Shown piece by piece: positions 16,202 through 25,354 of a stretch of 64,000 bases of DNA. The number at the start of each line of letters is the position of its first letter. Within the stretch, counting starts at the first letter, position 1. Under the pieces are notes generated by a model, which worked only from the letters and a program-made list of their open reading frames with translations, had not been told where the DNA came from and did not search any database. The DNA is from G963668185 sp965237445 (GTDB lineage Bacteria > Chloroflexota > Dehalococcoidia > Lucifugimonadales > G963668185): the NCBI GenBank assembly GCA_965237445.1, contig OZ250142.1, positions 2,294,001 to 2,358,000 on the forward strand, read 5' to 3'. A program made the translations under genes and the position numbers.

Positions 16202-17866
16202 AATGACCGGCAGTAGTATGTGCGACGGGTGCATGCGTGAGTGGTGCACGGTCTGGTTGGCCGTCCGCATCTCCGCGTCCAGTCCAAAGGCATTGCCCGT
16301 GTTCGGGTTTCTGTCAAAGTGCGGGAAGTTGGAAGATGATATTTCCACCCGGACCATGTGACCCTTCTTGAAGACGTTGGAAGTGGGCGTCAACTCGATC
16401 TCGTACTCATAAGCGCGATTCGGCTCCAGCAGCGTCGGCTCGGTCATGCTCTCCCGGTACCGCGCCCTGCGGATGCCGTCGCACAGGTTCATCGCGTATC
16501 CGCTCGGCGAGACGTCAACCAGTTTGGCCGTCCAGTCCGTGTCGCGGCCGTCGGTGGTCGCGTGGAGGATCACGCTGATCGGCCCGGTTACTTCCATGTC
16601 CTCTTCGAGCGGCGCACTGGTGTAGCAGAGCACGTCGCTGCGCATCTCGATGGGCCGCTGATCGTACGGACCCCACGGGACGATATCCGGCGAGCAGCAG
16701 GTGTTTCCGCCCAGAGTGGGCACGGGGAAGCGCGGGTCGTACACGAAGTGGTCGTCCGGCTCGTCTTCAGGCGCGTCCGTTGACAGCGCGCCGTCTCCGC
16801 GCACGGTGTTGGCTCCGCCTGCGGAGTGGAGGTTCCAGCGCTGCCAGTCCGTCCTGGCCAGCGGCCACTCCGACTCGTCCCGCCACTGGTTTATGCCCAT
16901 TACGAAGAGCTTGATCGGCGGATCGTCAAGCACGCCGTTCTGCCTGCCCCTCAACCAGTAATCGAACCACTTCATTTCGTACATCTCGAGATCGAACATA
17001 GACCCTGCGCCGAAGTCGATGTCTCCGGTCTTTCTGGACGTGCTGAGACCGTGCGGCCATGCGCCCACAATGAGACGGCTCTGCTTGGTCACCGGCGCGC
17101 CCTCGCCGTTTACAAGGCCGGTGTAGTTGCGGAACGTCTGGTTGCTGAACACGTCATACCATCCGCCCATCACGAGGGCGGGGACCTGGAAGTTATCGAA
17201 CCTGCGTTCCACGTTGGTCTGGTCCCAGTACTCGTCGTCTGTAGGATGCCTGACCCAGTCCTTCCAGAAATCGATGTCGTATCCGGAAATTTCGTCCATA
17301 TCGATCAGCGGAAGTATGCGAAAGGCCTCTGTCCAGTTCTCGTATGAGATCGTCTGGCGCGTTCGTCCGCTCGTGCTCATTCCCCAGGTGATGAGCAGAT
17401 GCAGGTTGAAGGCTCCCCCGTAGTAGAGGGAGTGATAGAAGTCGCACTGGATCACGCGGGGAGCGATGCAGGTCAGGTACTCGCTTGCGTACTGGGCGCT
17501 CTGCCACTGGACGTGTCCGAGGTACGATGACCCGGACATACCAATCTTGCCGTCGCTCCACTCCTGCTGGCCGATCCACTCCTGGGTGTCGTAGCCGTCC
17601 TTGCCTTCATTGACCAACGCGTACCATCTGCCGTCCGAGTCCCATCGGCCCCGGACGTCCTGCGCGACGCACGCGTAGCCGTTGGAGGCGAGGCGTCTCG
17701 CCTTCTCGACCGTACGTTCCTGCGCGTTGTCGTACGGCGTCCTGATCAGGACCGTGGGAAACTTGCCGTGGGCATCGGGCAGGTATATGTCTGAGGACAG
17801 GTCTACGCCATCCCGCATCGGTGTTTTAACGTCGGTCAACGTTCTCACACGATGGTTCTTCTGCAT
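16190..17866 (-). CDS. CocE/NonD-family alpha/beta hydrolase (X-Pro dipeptidyl-peptidase S15-like)
   Basis: A 558-residue serine hydrolase. The nucleophile lies in MSGSSYLG (Ser114), the acid in GGWYDVFSNQ and the His in VGAWPHG. A C-terminal jelly-roll domain (from about 360) carries DWTAKLVDVSPSG and KGHMVRVEISSSNFP, typical of the family. Relatives hydrolyse cocaine, glutaryl-7-ACA and other esters or amides. The ATG at 17866 has TAGGAG upstream. The NAD-dependent epimerase gene is 102 bp upstream on the same strand, and the ligase follows after 53 bp. Its 3' end is duplicated at 16155. Confidence 0.93.
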   Translation of the reverse strand: MQKNHRVRTLTDVKTPMRDGVDLSSDIYLPDAHGKFPTVLIRTPYDNAQERTVEKARRLASNGYACVAQDVRGRWDSDGRWYALVNEGKDGYDTQEWIGQQEWSDGKIGMSGSSYLGHVQWQSAQYASEYLTCIAPRVIQCDFYHSLYYGGAFNLHLLITWGMSTSGRTRQTISYENWTEAFRILPLIDMDEISGYDIDFWKDWVRHPTDDEYWDQTNVERRFDNFQVPALVMGGWYDVFSNQTFRNYTGLVNGEGAPVTKQSRLIVGAWPHGLSTSRKTGDIDFGAGSMFDLEMYEMKWFDYWLRGRQNGVLDDPPIKLFVMGINQWRDESEWPLARTDWQRWNLHSAGGANTVRGDGALSTDAPEDEPDDHFVYDPRFPVPTLGGNTCCSPDIVPWGPYDQRPIEMRSDVLCYTSAPLEEDMEVTGPISVILHATTDGRDTDWTAKLVDVSPSGYAMNLCDGIRRARYRESMTEPTLLEPNRAYEYEIELTPTSNVFKKGHMVRVEISSSNFPHFDRNPNTGNAFGLDAEMRTANQTVHHSRMHPSHILLPVIPSE

Positions 17867-17968
17867 CCTGGATACTCCTAGAACTGCCCCGGGCAGTGCG
17901 CTCTGCTGTGGTTGCTGGCCGACTTCCGCTCTTGTCTTGGGGACGTGCTGGCGGGGCCGAATCAGCCG

Positions 17969-18724
17969 CTAGGTCATCATCTCCTCGGCGCTGTCCTGAG
18001 GTACGAAGCCCAGCACATCGCGAGAGTTGTTGAGGTCACGGTAGCCCCAACGGTTGTTCGACGTCGCGAAGAATATCCCAAACATGAGATCCGAGGGCGC
18101 TTCGATGCAACGGTGCAGCATCTCAGCGATGTCCCGGTGGCTCAGGTACACGGACACGGCCCTGGGATCGGCCGGTCGGTTTTCCGGAGTCACCAGCCCA
18201 ATGCGCACGCAGATGATGGACATCTCATAGTCGTCAGAGAACACGCGGCCGATCGCTTCCCCCCAGACCTTGGTGGCGCCGTAAATCGACTGCGGGCGGA
18301 CCTGCTCGTGGGTAATTAGCGGAATCTGCTCGGGCACATCCTCGTAACGGCCCTCCGAGATCGCCTTGTACGGCTCAACGCGATCGAAGCCCCGTATCGT
18401 GTTGCCGCTGCTTGCGAAGACCACGCGACCCACGCCCGCCCTTCTCGACGCCTCGTACACGTTGTACACGCCGATCAGGTTCGCCGATAGCTGGCTGTCC
18501 CAGTCGTGCTGGTCGAGGCTGGCTGCCAGGTGCACCACCACGTCTATGCCCTCGAACGCCGGCTGGATGGCATCGAGGTCAGCGATGTCCGCCTGGTGGA
18601 CCTCGACCCCTTCGACGGGACGCCGGTTCAGCGCTCGCAGGCTATAGCCTCCCGCATCTTCAAGGTGCTGTCGTAGCAGCCCGCCAATGAGGCCGCTCAT
18701 GCCCGTAATGAGAACTCGCTTCAT
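17969..18724 (-). CDS. NAD-dependent epimerase/dehydratase (extended SDR) family protein
   Basis: A 251-residue extended SDR. The nucleotide-binding motif ITGMSGLIGG is at 6-15, VVHLAAS near 63, the catalytic Tyr and Lys in YGATKVWGE near 148-152, and SSG supplies the Ser/Thr. Short for the family (usually about 300), but both domains appear complete. GGAGAGG lies before the ATG at 18724. Neighbours (MFS carrier, hydrolase, ligase, oxygenase) suggest a catabolic dehydrogenase rather than surface-sugar synthesis. Confidence 0.88.
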   Translation of the reverse strand: MKRVLITGMSGLIGGLLRQHLEDAGGYSLRALNRRPVEGVEVHQADIADLDAIQPAFEGIDVVVHLAASLDQHDWDSQLSANLIGVYNVYEASRRAGVGRVVFASSGNTIRGFDRVEPYKAISEGRYEDVPEQIPLITHEQVRPQSIYGATKVWGEAIGRVFSDDYEMSIICVRIGLVTPENRPADPRAVSVYLSHRDIAEMLHRCIEAPSDLMFGIFFATSNNRWGYRDLNNSRDVLGFVPQDSAEEMMT

Positions 18725-18834
18725 GTTGCTTGGCCTCTCCTTGAGTTCGGGATCATGCGTTCACCCGGCACCGACGCGCAGGCTACCTCCGGACTGGCCG
18801 TGTATCAGGCTTGGTGAGTTACTCCCAGGCGGCT

Positions 18835-20127
18835 TCACCTGTGGTTCTCAGGCTCAGGATCGCGCCTGATGTCATCATCCGTTCGCTGGTAGTCTCTGAT
18901 GCCCCGCAATAGTAGCAGAGAGAGCGCGATGCACACAGCGAGGCTAACCACGGAGGCGACTTGCCCCATTCCGAGCGTGACGGCGATGTACCCCCACATG
19001 AACGGGCCGGCGATGCCCGACAGCCGTCCCGTTGTGTTGGCCAGTCCCATTAGCTGACCAAGGTGGGAAGGCGGGGAGAGCCGGATCATGAATGGGCGGT
19101 CCGTGGCCCACACACCTGCCACCAGGACGCCGCTGAGCACTCCCACGGCCCACCAAAGGCTCGACGGTAGGCCGAAGCTCGGAATCGCGGCCGATCCTCC
19201 TATGGCAATCATCCAACCTGTCAACACGAAAGTCATGGTCTTGTTCGGTCCGATCCGGTCAACCAGGTAGCCCCACACTGGGCCGCTGGGTATGGCCGCA
19301 ATGATCCCAAGTACGAGGATCAACTGGGTTGCGGTAACGGACAGTCCCACCGTGTCGGTGGCGTAGAGCACCGCGAACAGTGACGCCGTATTGACGCCCC
19401 AGCTATACCAGAACCGCGCAAGGAGGAAGCGGGGAAAGTCCGGGAACCGTCCGATGCCCCGGAGGGTTCCCAGAAGTTCCCGGAATGCGTCTCTCGCGCG
19501 GTTGGAAGTACCCTCGATAGTTCGTGACTTCTCTCGCAGAAACAAGAACAGGGGAAGGGACGCCAGCGCCATGAGTCCAGCTATCACCTTGAAGCCGAAC
19601 TCGTAACCGCGGTCTTCGACCCAGGTGAGGCCGAGCAGGACAACGAGGATCGCTCCAATGTAGCCGAGGCCGATGGCGATGCCGCTGACTCGTCCCTGCG
19701 ATTTCAGGGTGGTCACGTTGGGCAGCAACGCCCCGTAAAAGATGTCTATCATGTTGGCGGCGATCATTCCGGCGCCGAACAGCATGAGAGCCACCGCCAG
19801 GCTGCTGGTGAACCCAAGCAGCAATGTTGCGCCAACGCAGGCCACCGTCCCGGCCAGGACGAACGGGATGCGCCTCTGCGACTGGTCCGACAGGGCGCCC
19901 GCGGTTGGGGCGGCAAACAGCATCAGCGCCATGGCCACCGCAATCGTGTTGCCAATGGCCGCGTCGTCCCCGCCCAACTCGTCCCGTGCCCAGAGGGGGA
20001 AGAACAGGCCCGATACACCCAGATGGAACACCGTCGTGACGATGTCGAAAGTAATCCAGGACACGACAGCCGCCCTGCTCGCTCCGGCGCTCTTGAGCGG
20101 GGACTTGTGCGAATCCGTAGGCTTCAC
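18835..20127 (-). CDS. Major facilitator superfamily transporter
   Basis: A 430-residue, 12-helix carrier. The loop between helices 2 and 3 (GALSDQSQRRIPFV) fits the MFS motif-A region. A central cytoplasmic loop rich in charges (LREKSRTIEGTSNRARD) divides the halves, and MFS-like GYLVDRIGPNK begins the second. The start is GTG at 20127 with a weak ribosome site. It lies between a Rieske oxygenase and an epimerase on the same strand, so it likely imports the substrate of that cluster. The resemblance to UMF1/GPH-type carriers is loose. Confidence 0.88.
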   Translation of the reverse strand: MKPTDSHKSPLKSAGASRAAVVSWITFDIVTTVFHLGVSGLFFPLWARDELGGDDAAIGNTIAVAMALMLFAAPTAGALSDQSQRRIPFVLAGTVACVGATLLLGFTSSLAVALMLFGAGMIAANMIDIFYGALLPNVTTLKSQGRVSGIAIGLGYIGAILVVLLGLTWVEDRGYEFGFKVIAGLMALASLPLFLFLREKSRTIEGTSNRARDAFRELLGTLRGIGRFPDFPRFLLARFWYSWGVNTASLFAVLYATDTVGLSVTATQLILVLGIIAAIPSGPVWGYLVDRIGPNKTMTFVLTGWMIAIGGSAAIPSFGLPSSLWWAVGVLSGVLVAGVWATDRPFMIRLSPPSHLGQLMGLANTTGRLSGIAGPFMWGYIAVTLGMGQVASVVSLAVCIALSLLLLRGIRDYQRTDDDIRRDPEPENHR

Positions 20128-20249
20128 GTCTGGGCCAGCGGCAAGCCCGGAGTAACGCGGTCAGTCAAGAGCAGCGAGTTGCCCTCTTGAAGGAGGGGAG
20201 ACCTGCGACAGTGCCTGCCGACACATCGTATGCGGATAACCAATGAAGG

Positions 20250-21419
20250 CTAGTTCTCGGGTTCTCCCAGTTCTCGCAGCACCCACTGATTGAACCTGAA
20301 CGGGCCACGTTCCTGGGGGACGAACACTGAATTCTGGTGCCGGTTCGAAAAGAGCCCGGCCTGCTGCCATTCGCAGTTGCGTGCATCCTGCCTGTTGGTG
20401 ATGTCCCACAGTTCGTAGGCCTGCTTCACGTCAAAGTCGTCTCTAGCCATGGTCTCCGGCTCGAAGAACCACTCGTAGGTCATCTGGACGCTGGTCGGGC
20501 CTGTGGGAAGCATCCGGTGGGTGTGGATGTAGTCGGGGTGCGTGTTGATGAACAGGTTCGGCCTTACTATGCCGCCCCGGTACGGGTCTGAGCGCTCATC
20601 TTTGGTGGTGTCCGGAAACATCGGCCTGCCGCCGGTCGTGCCGTCCATTGTGAACGTGACGGCGCCTTCGGTGAGCTGAAGCAGCAGCGACAAGCTCTCG
20701 CCGCCCGATTCCTCCCACTCCACGGCGTCTTCGCCTTCCTGCAGGCCGCGAGCGTAGATCGGCACCACGGAGCATAGTTCAGGATGGACCTGGGGGCAGT
20801 GGAAGCACTCCGCGAAGTTCTCGAACAGCAGTTTCCAGTTAGCCTCGATGTCGATGACTTCACGGTGCCCGACTCGCAGCCTGTCAACGTGGTAGTTCCG
20901 GTGTGACTTTGGGATGTTGCCGAGAGCCTTCTCCAGTGGGTCGGCATCGCGGCCGGCCAGGTTGATGAAGACGAAGCCGCCCCATTCGCCGATCGCGACC
21001 TCGTACAGGGAGTAGTCGGACATGTCGAAGTCCGCCGACTCTAGCTGGTGCGGCGTGGCGATCAGGCCTCCTTCGAGGGAATAAGTCCAGGCGTGGTAAG
21101 GGCACACTATCGAGCCACCCTCGAACCTGCCCTCGTCGGACGTGCAAAGAATTGAGCCGCGATGCCGGCATGTGTTGTGGAACGCCCTCAGTTCACCCTT
21201 GAGGTCGCGGGTAATGACTACGTTCTGCTCGCCGACCGTAAACACCCGGTAGTCCCGTGGGGCAGGGATGTCCTCGGAGCGGCAGATCATGAGCCAGCGT
21301 TTGTACCAGAAGACCTCCAACTCGCGCCTGTAGTGATCGGGATCGAAGTAGTAGTAGCTCGGAATGCTTCTCTCGATCTTCTGGTTGAGCCAGGGTGTCT
21401 TCGCCGTAGATGAGACCAT
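20250..21419 (-). CDS. Rieske [2Fe-2S] aromatic-ring-hydroxylating oxygenase, alpha subunit (copy 1)
   Basis: A 389-residue terminal oxygenase. The Rieske cluster ligands are Cys84/His86 (NTCRHRG) and Cys106/His109 (VCPYHAW). The mononuclear iron site is seen as NFAECFHCPQVHPEL with His207 and His212, and a later Asp in TNRQDARNCEW may complete the facial triad. Coding could begin as far up as 21602, but the ATG at 21419 has AGGAGC and a natural N-terminus. It is closely similar to the oxygenase at 26202-27404. No ferredoxin or reductase gene lies beside it, so electron donors must come from elsewhere. First of five co-directional catabolic genes. Confidence 0.93.
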   Translation of the reverse strand: MVSSTAKTPWLNQKIERSIPSYYYFDPDHYRRELEVFWYKRWLMICRSEDIPAPRDYRVFTVGEQNVVITRDLKGELRAFHNTCRHRGSILCTSDEGRFEGGSIVCPYHAWTYSLEGGLIATPHQLESADFDMSDYSLYEVAIGEWGGFVFINLAGRDADPLEKALGNIPKSHRNYHVDRLRVGHREVIDIEANWKLLFENFAECFHCPQVHPELCSVVPIYARGLQEGEDAVEWEESGGESLSLLLQLTEGAVTFTMDGTTGGRPMFPDTTKDERSDPYRGGIVRPNLFINTHPDYIHTHRMLPTGPTSVQMTYEWFFEPETMARDDFDVKQAYELWDITNRQDARNCEWQQAGLFSNRHQNSVFVPQERGPFRFNQWVLRELGEPEN

Positions 21420-21671
21420 GTTTGCTCCTGTGTTCGAACCCATGTGGGCGCATTCCTGCGTACCTGAATGGTAAACCTTGGAACGGAGGGCCTTCAACTG
21501 ACTGGAGTGCTGCCTGCGAGGCATCGAGGTGAACATGAAGCGATTGGGAGCACGTCCTAAAGCTACACACGTGCACACCTGCTCCTCGGGCCCCGTGTAC
21601 ACTCATGGAGTCAGATTGTGGGGATTCTGAATTCTTGACTCGCTCCGAGCCAACGATTTGGGGTGTGAGCA

Positions 21672-22421
21672 GTGTTGACTCAGACTCGTGGCAATGGAAG
21701 TGACGGGCTCTCGGACGCAGACGACCGCCTGGCGCGCGTCGAACATCTGACGGAGCTGCCCCTGCTTCTGCTCTCCTTCTGCATGGTCCCCCTGCTTCTT
21801 GGGCCGCTGTTGTGGGAGATGTCATCCACCGAGGAGACGTTGTTCTTCGCGCTGGATGCGGTGATCTGGGTCATCTTCGTGGTTGAGATCGTAGTTAAGT
21901 TCGCAATTGCGCAGGACAGGATCGGATTCTTACTTGGCAACTGGCTTGAGATCATAGTTGTTATAGTTCCGCCGTTCAGGCCGCTGCGCATCTTCAGACT
22001 GGTGCTGTTCGGCTCCAGGGCCATTCGACATTCCAGGCGGCTCGCAAATATCGACTACCTGGGCGTCTACGCAGTAGGGCTGGTCCTTATCGGATCGACG
22101 ATCGTAGCTGCTGTGGAGATTGGCGGGGAAGGGAAGATACAGAGCTACACCGACGCACTCTGGTGGGCGCTTGTCACCGTCACCACAGTTGGATACGGCG
22201 ACGTTACACCTGTTACGGCGGCTGGAAGGGTTGTTGCCACGTTCCTGATCGTTGGTGGCGTCGGTCTGTTTGGCGCCCTGACGGCCAACCTTGCGTCCTC
22301 GTTTATCCGCTCGAGCAACCGGAGGCCCAGGGGAGAGTCGGAGGCTATGGAAGAACTCACGATCCGAGGTTCGAGAATTGCGGGAGGAGGTTGCCGCCTG
22401 AGGGCGGACCGGGAGGAGTGA
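21672..22421 (+). CDS. Voltage-gated-like potassium channel (ion transport family)
   Basis: A 249-residue channel subunit, tetrameric in the family. The selectivity filter TVGYGD is at 172-177 after a pore helix (DALWWALVTVT), with S6 after it (VVATFLIVGGVGLFGALTANL). An S4-like segment RPLRIFRLVLFGSRAIRHSRR carries regularly spaced Arg residues (about 103-123). The start is GTG at 21672, with TTG at 21675 as an alternative. It is short for a six-helix Kv channel but has about 5-6 hydrophobic segments. It is divergent from the Rieske oxygenase, with no obvious pathway link. Confidence 0.9.
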   Translation: MLTQTRGNGSDGLSDADDRLARVEHLTELPLLLLSFCMVPLLLGPLLWEMSSTEETLFFALDAVIWVIFVVEIVVKFAIAQDRIGFLLGNWLEIIVVIVPPFRPLRIFRLVLFGSRAIRHSRRLANIDYLGVYAVGLVLIGSTIVAAVEIGGEGKIQSYTDALWWALVTVTTVGYGDVTPVTAAGRVVATFLIVGGVGLFGALTANLASSFIRSSNRRPRGESEAMEELTIRGSRIAGGGCRLRADREE

Positions 22422-22488
22422 GGCGCGCTAGCCCCTGGCTTTCGACTTCGCTAATGGGGCCTGATCGTTGTTTGCGTTAAAGCACTAT

Positions 22489-22503
22489 AACGCTAATAGC
22501 GTT
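22489..22503. promoter_or_regulatory. Candidate operator palindrome before the Fic gene
   Basis: AACGCTAATAGCGTT is a perfect palindrome (6-bp arms, AAT centre) in an AT-rich stretch. The half AACGCTAATA recurs at 22571-22580, just before the Fic start at 22600. The Fic protein ends in a winged-helix domain, so self-regulation through these sites is plausible. No direct evidence. Confidence 0.45.
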
Positions 22504-22599
22504 CTCAGTTGTTTTCATCTCGGAAAACAAGACGTTTGCCTAGGCGTTTTTGTTTTCGTAGAATTAAGGGAACGCTAATAATGGCTCCGGCAAGTTTCA

Positions 22600-23791
22600 A
22601 TGTCGCAAATAAATGACAGCATGTCATCCGCAATCAATCGCAAACTGCGGCCACTCGGCCAGGTAGTGAACGGCCCGGGCGGCTACCGTGCCTTTGTGCC
22701 GGGCCCGCTTCCGCCGCCTATTGCATGGGATGGAGAGCTGATTCTTGGACTTTCTTCCGCGGACCGGGCCATAGGCGTTCTCGCAGGCGAAGGGCGCCGT
22801 CTGTCCAATCCCCGTCTGCTGATCCGACCATTCGCCAGAAGAGAGGCTGTTCTGTCCAGTCGAATCGAGGGAACTCAGACCACCCTCAGCGAGTTGATGG
22901 CTGCCGAGGCGCGAGGTTCGATGGACCAGAGCCCGGCCGATGTGCGCGAGGTCGGGAACTACGTAGCCGCCCTTGAGTACGGCTTGGAGCGGCTGGAGAC
23001 GTTGCCGGTATCCCTTCGCTTGGTGCGCGAGATTCACGGGCGCCTTATGCAGGGCGCCCACGGGGAGTGGGCAGCGCCGGGGGAGTTCAGACGTAGCCAG
23101 AACTGGATCGGGCCGCCAGGAAGCACATGTGGACGAGGCTACCTACGTTCCTCCTCCTCCGTCGGAGTTGATGGGCTGCCTCGATGCCTGGGAGCGATAT
23201 CTCTACGACGGTGCTCTACCGCCCTTGGCCCATGCGGCGCTCGTCCACGCACAGTTCGAGGCCATACACCCGTTTCTGGACGGGAACGGCAGGGTCGGGC
23301 GTCTGATCACCACGCTGCTGTTCATCACGAGAGGGCTCGTACCTTCGCCGTTGCTCTACCTCAGCGCGTATTTTGAAGCTACCCGGGACGAGTACTACGC
23401 GCGGCTTCTCAGCGTAACGCTGAGGGGAGAGTGGGAAGGGTGGCTACTCTACTTCTTAAAAGGAGTTGCCATACAGGCGGAGGACTCGGTAAACCGCATT
23501 CAGCGCATGGACGATCTAATTGTTGGCTGGAAGCGCAGACTGGTTGGAAGCCGATCCAGACTACCGGAAAGAGTGATTGATCTCTTCGCTGAGAATCCCT
23601 ATTGGACCATTGGAGGCGTTGCTGCAAGGCTAAGCGTGGCCTTCACGACGGCGCAGCGGGCAATAGAGCGACTTGAAAAAGCCGGCATCGTTCGGCAGGT
23701 CGGGGAAGCTAAGCGCAATCGGCTCTACAGAGCCGATGCCGTTCTCCAGGCGCTGGAGGAGCACACTTCACCAGTGCGCGGTGCGGGCTGA
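22600..23791 (+). pseudogene. Fic-family AMP-transferase, class II, with C-terminal winged helix; frameshifted
   Basis: The N-terminal part is read in one frame from 22600 and the rest in the +1 frame to 23791; together they make a protein of about 396 residues. The inhibitory helix motif SSRIEGTQTT is near residue 85. The Fic core HPFLDGNGRVGRL is intact in the second frame and the C-terminus (about 65 residues, DLFAENPYWTIGGVAARL) is a winged helix. The switch must occur between about 23115 and 23130, after RRSQNWIGPPGS and before HVDEATYVPPPP. Either two bases are missing or one is extra. It could be a recent pseudogene or an assembly error; no slippery site is evident. Fic enzymes modify target hydroxyls with AMP. 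Confidence 0.8.
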
Positions 23792-23815
23792 AAGGAGGGG
23801 GCGCCGCCGGCGCCT

Positions 23816-25354
23816 CTAGGTCTCCACAATCGGCTGGGCGACGATCCAAAGACTGGTCGCGGTGTACAGGAGCATGAGCAGCAGCATTGGATACTGGCTG
23901 CGCAGCGCGCCGGTGTGCGAAGCGAACCGGCGGAGAGCCACAACATGCGCGAGGTACACGGCAATGATGTGTCCCACAACTATGGATATTATCGAGAGAA
24001 ACCACTCGAACTTGGTCGTTAGCAGCGGATAAATCGTGTAATCGGCCAGGCCAAACAGGTCCCAGCCCCAGCCGAAAGGGTCGGAAGCCAGGGGCAGTAT
24101 CGTCTGGCCCTGAATAAGCAGCAGGACCAGGAAGTGGGCTACGTGGTAGGCCAGCGCAATCGGAATCAGCGAGTACAGGAACATCTTGCAGACTTCCAGT
24201 GCCCTCATCGCTTCTCCGCATAGGCGGCCCATTGCCCAACAAAAGCAGTAGTAGACGACAAAGAATGCAATGGGGAACATCAATAGGCCGAAGGTACCGA
24301 CCGCCTCCGGCGCGGCATCTCCAAGGAACGACAGACGGGGCTGCACGGCGCCCCGGAAGTCGCTCCATGCCCCCGTGGCGGTGAATCCGTCGAAAGTGAC
24401 CGTGGAGAGTAGCAAGACGACGAAGGCCAACTCGCCGAGGCTGACGGCGCCATTACGGGCAAGGCCCGCCGCGGGGGGCCTCAAATTGATTTGGCGGTTC
24501 TCGGGCAGCGCCAGTTCATAGCACTCGTGGCAGTTAACGCAGTCATCCGGAGTCTCTCTGCAATCACCGTCGCATGTCCCACACGGCTCAACATCGAGCG
24601 TGCGTACCTCTGTGGGCGCAAACCTGGCGAAGTAGCCGAACAGCCTTGTGAAGGCCTCGCCTCTGCGGAGCCACTCGTGGCGCCCGAACAGCAGCATCCC
24701 TCCCCAGGTGATCAGCGAGTACACGAGTATCAGGGTGGCGAGCATACGCGGCTCGCCTGCCCTCGCATAGTTGTTCTCAATCCATGCAAAAAGCCAGAAG
24801 AGGACCAGTGCCGGCCAGACGTCCAGCCACGGCGGACACCGGAACAGAGGGAAGCCGCCAATTCCCAGCAGCTTCTCGGCCCATTTGAACGCGATGTTCC
24901 AGGGATTGATTGCCGCCCAGATGTCGCCCAGAAAAGCGGAAGCAAACACCATCCCCGTCCACCAGATGATCCAGACGAATGTTGGCGTGAAGTTCGAGAA
25001 GACCAGGTTCTCGCCAAAGAGCGACGTAGCCAGGACAAGGCCAAAGATGAAGATCGAGGCTACTTGTATGACCGCGGTCGTCGCTTTGCTTGCCAGTATG
25101 GGGCCGAGGAGGCGCACCGAGAGCAGGTCGGTCCGCCAGTACCTCGAAGCTCCTGACGACCTTTCCTGTACAAAGATTCCTATCATCACGAAGGACATCG
25201 CGACGACGGCCGCGGAACCGATCAGGAAGTAGTTCAGCGGGACCGGCAGAGAGTAACGGCCTCCAATCCCATGCGCGAACGCCGGTGCTGCACTCCACAC
25301 GAGCGCACCGGCTACAAGAGCCGCAGCAGACGGCTTTGCCAGCCTGCGTATCAT
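23816..25354 (-). CDS. FedA-like (fenitrothion-hydrolase-type) polytopic membrane protein
   Basis: A 512-residue protein. A signal peptide (MIRRLAKPSAAALVAGALVW...APAFA) is followed by AHGIGGRYSLPVP, the start pattern I associate with membrane proteins annotated as fenitrothion hydrolase. About 11 further hydrophobic segments follow. A soluble loop near residues 255-277 is cysteine-rich: CGTCDGDC, then CVNCHEC, which includes a CxxCH haem-c-like motif and could equally bind zinc or Fe-S. The ATG at 25354 overlaps the stop of the upstream gene by four bases (ATGA), so translation is coupled to the lipoprotein at 25351-25950. The true function of most relatives is unknown; hydrolase activity should not be assumed. 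Confidence 0.7.
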   Translation of the reverse strand: MIRRLAKPSAAALVAGALVWSAAPAFAHGIGGRYSLPVPLNYFLIGSAAVVAMSFVMIGIFVQERSSGASRYWRTDLLSVRLLGPILASKATTAVIQVASIFIFGLVLATSLFGENLVFSNFTPTFVWIIWWTGMVFASAFLGDIWAAINPWNIAFKWAEKLLGIGGFPLFRCPPWLDVWPALVLFWLFAWIENNYARAGEPRMLATLILVYSLITWGGMLLFGRHEWLRRGEAFTRLFGYFARFAPTEVRTLDVEPCGTCDGDCRETPDDCVNCHECYELALPENRQINLRPPAAGLARNGAVSLGELAFVVLLLSTVTFDGFTATGAWSDFRGAVQPRLSFLGDAAPEAVGTFGLLMFPIAFFVVYYCFCWAMGRLCGEAMRALEVCKMFLYSLIPIALAYHVAHFLVLLLIQGQTILPLASDPFGWGWDLFGLADYTIYPLLTTKFEWFLSIISIVVGHIIAVYLAHVVALRRFASHTGALRSQYPMLLLMLLYTATSLWIVAQPIVET

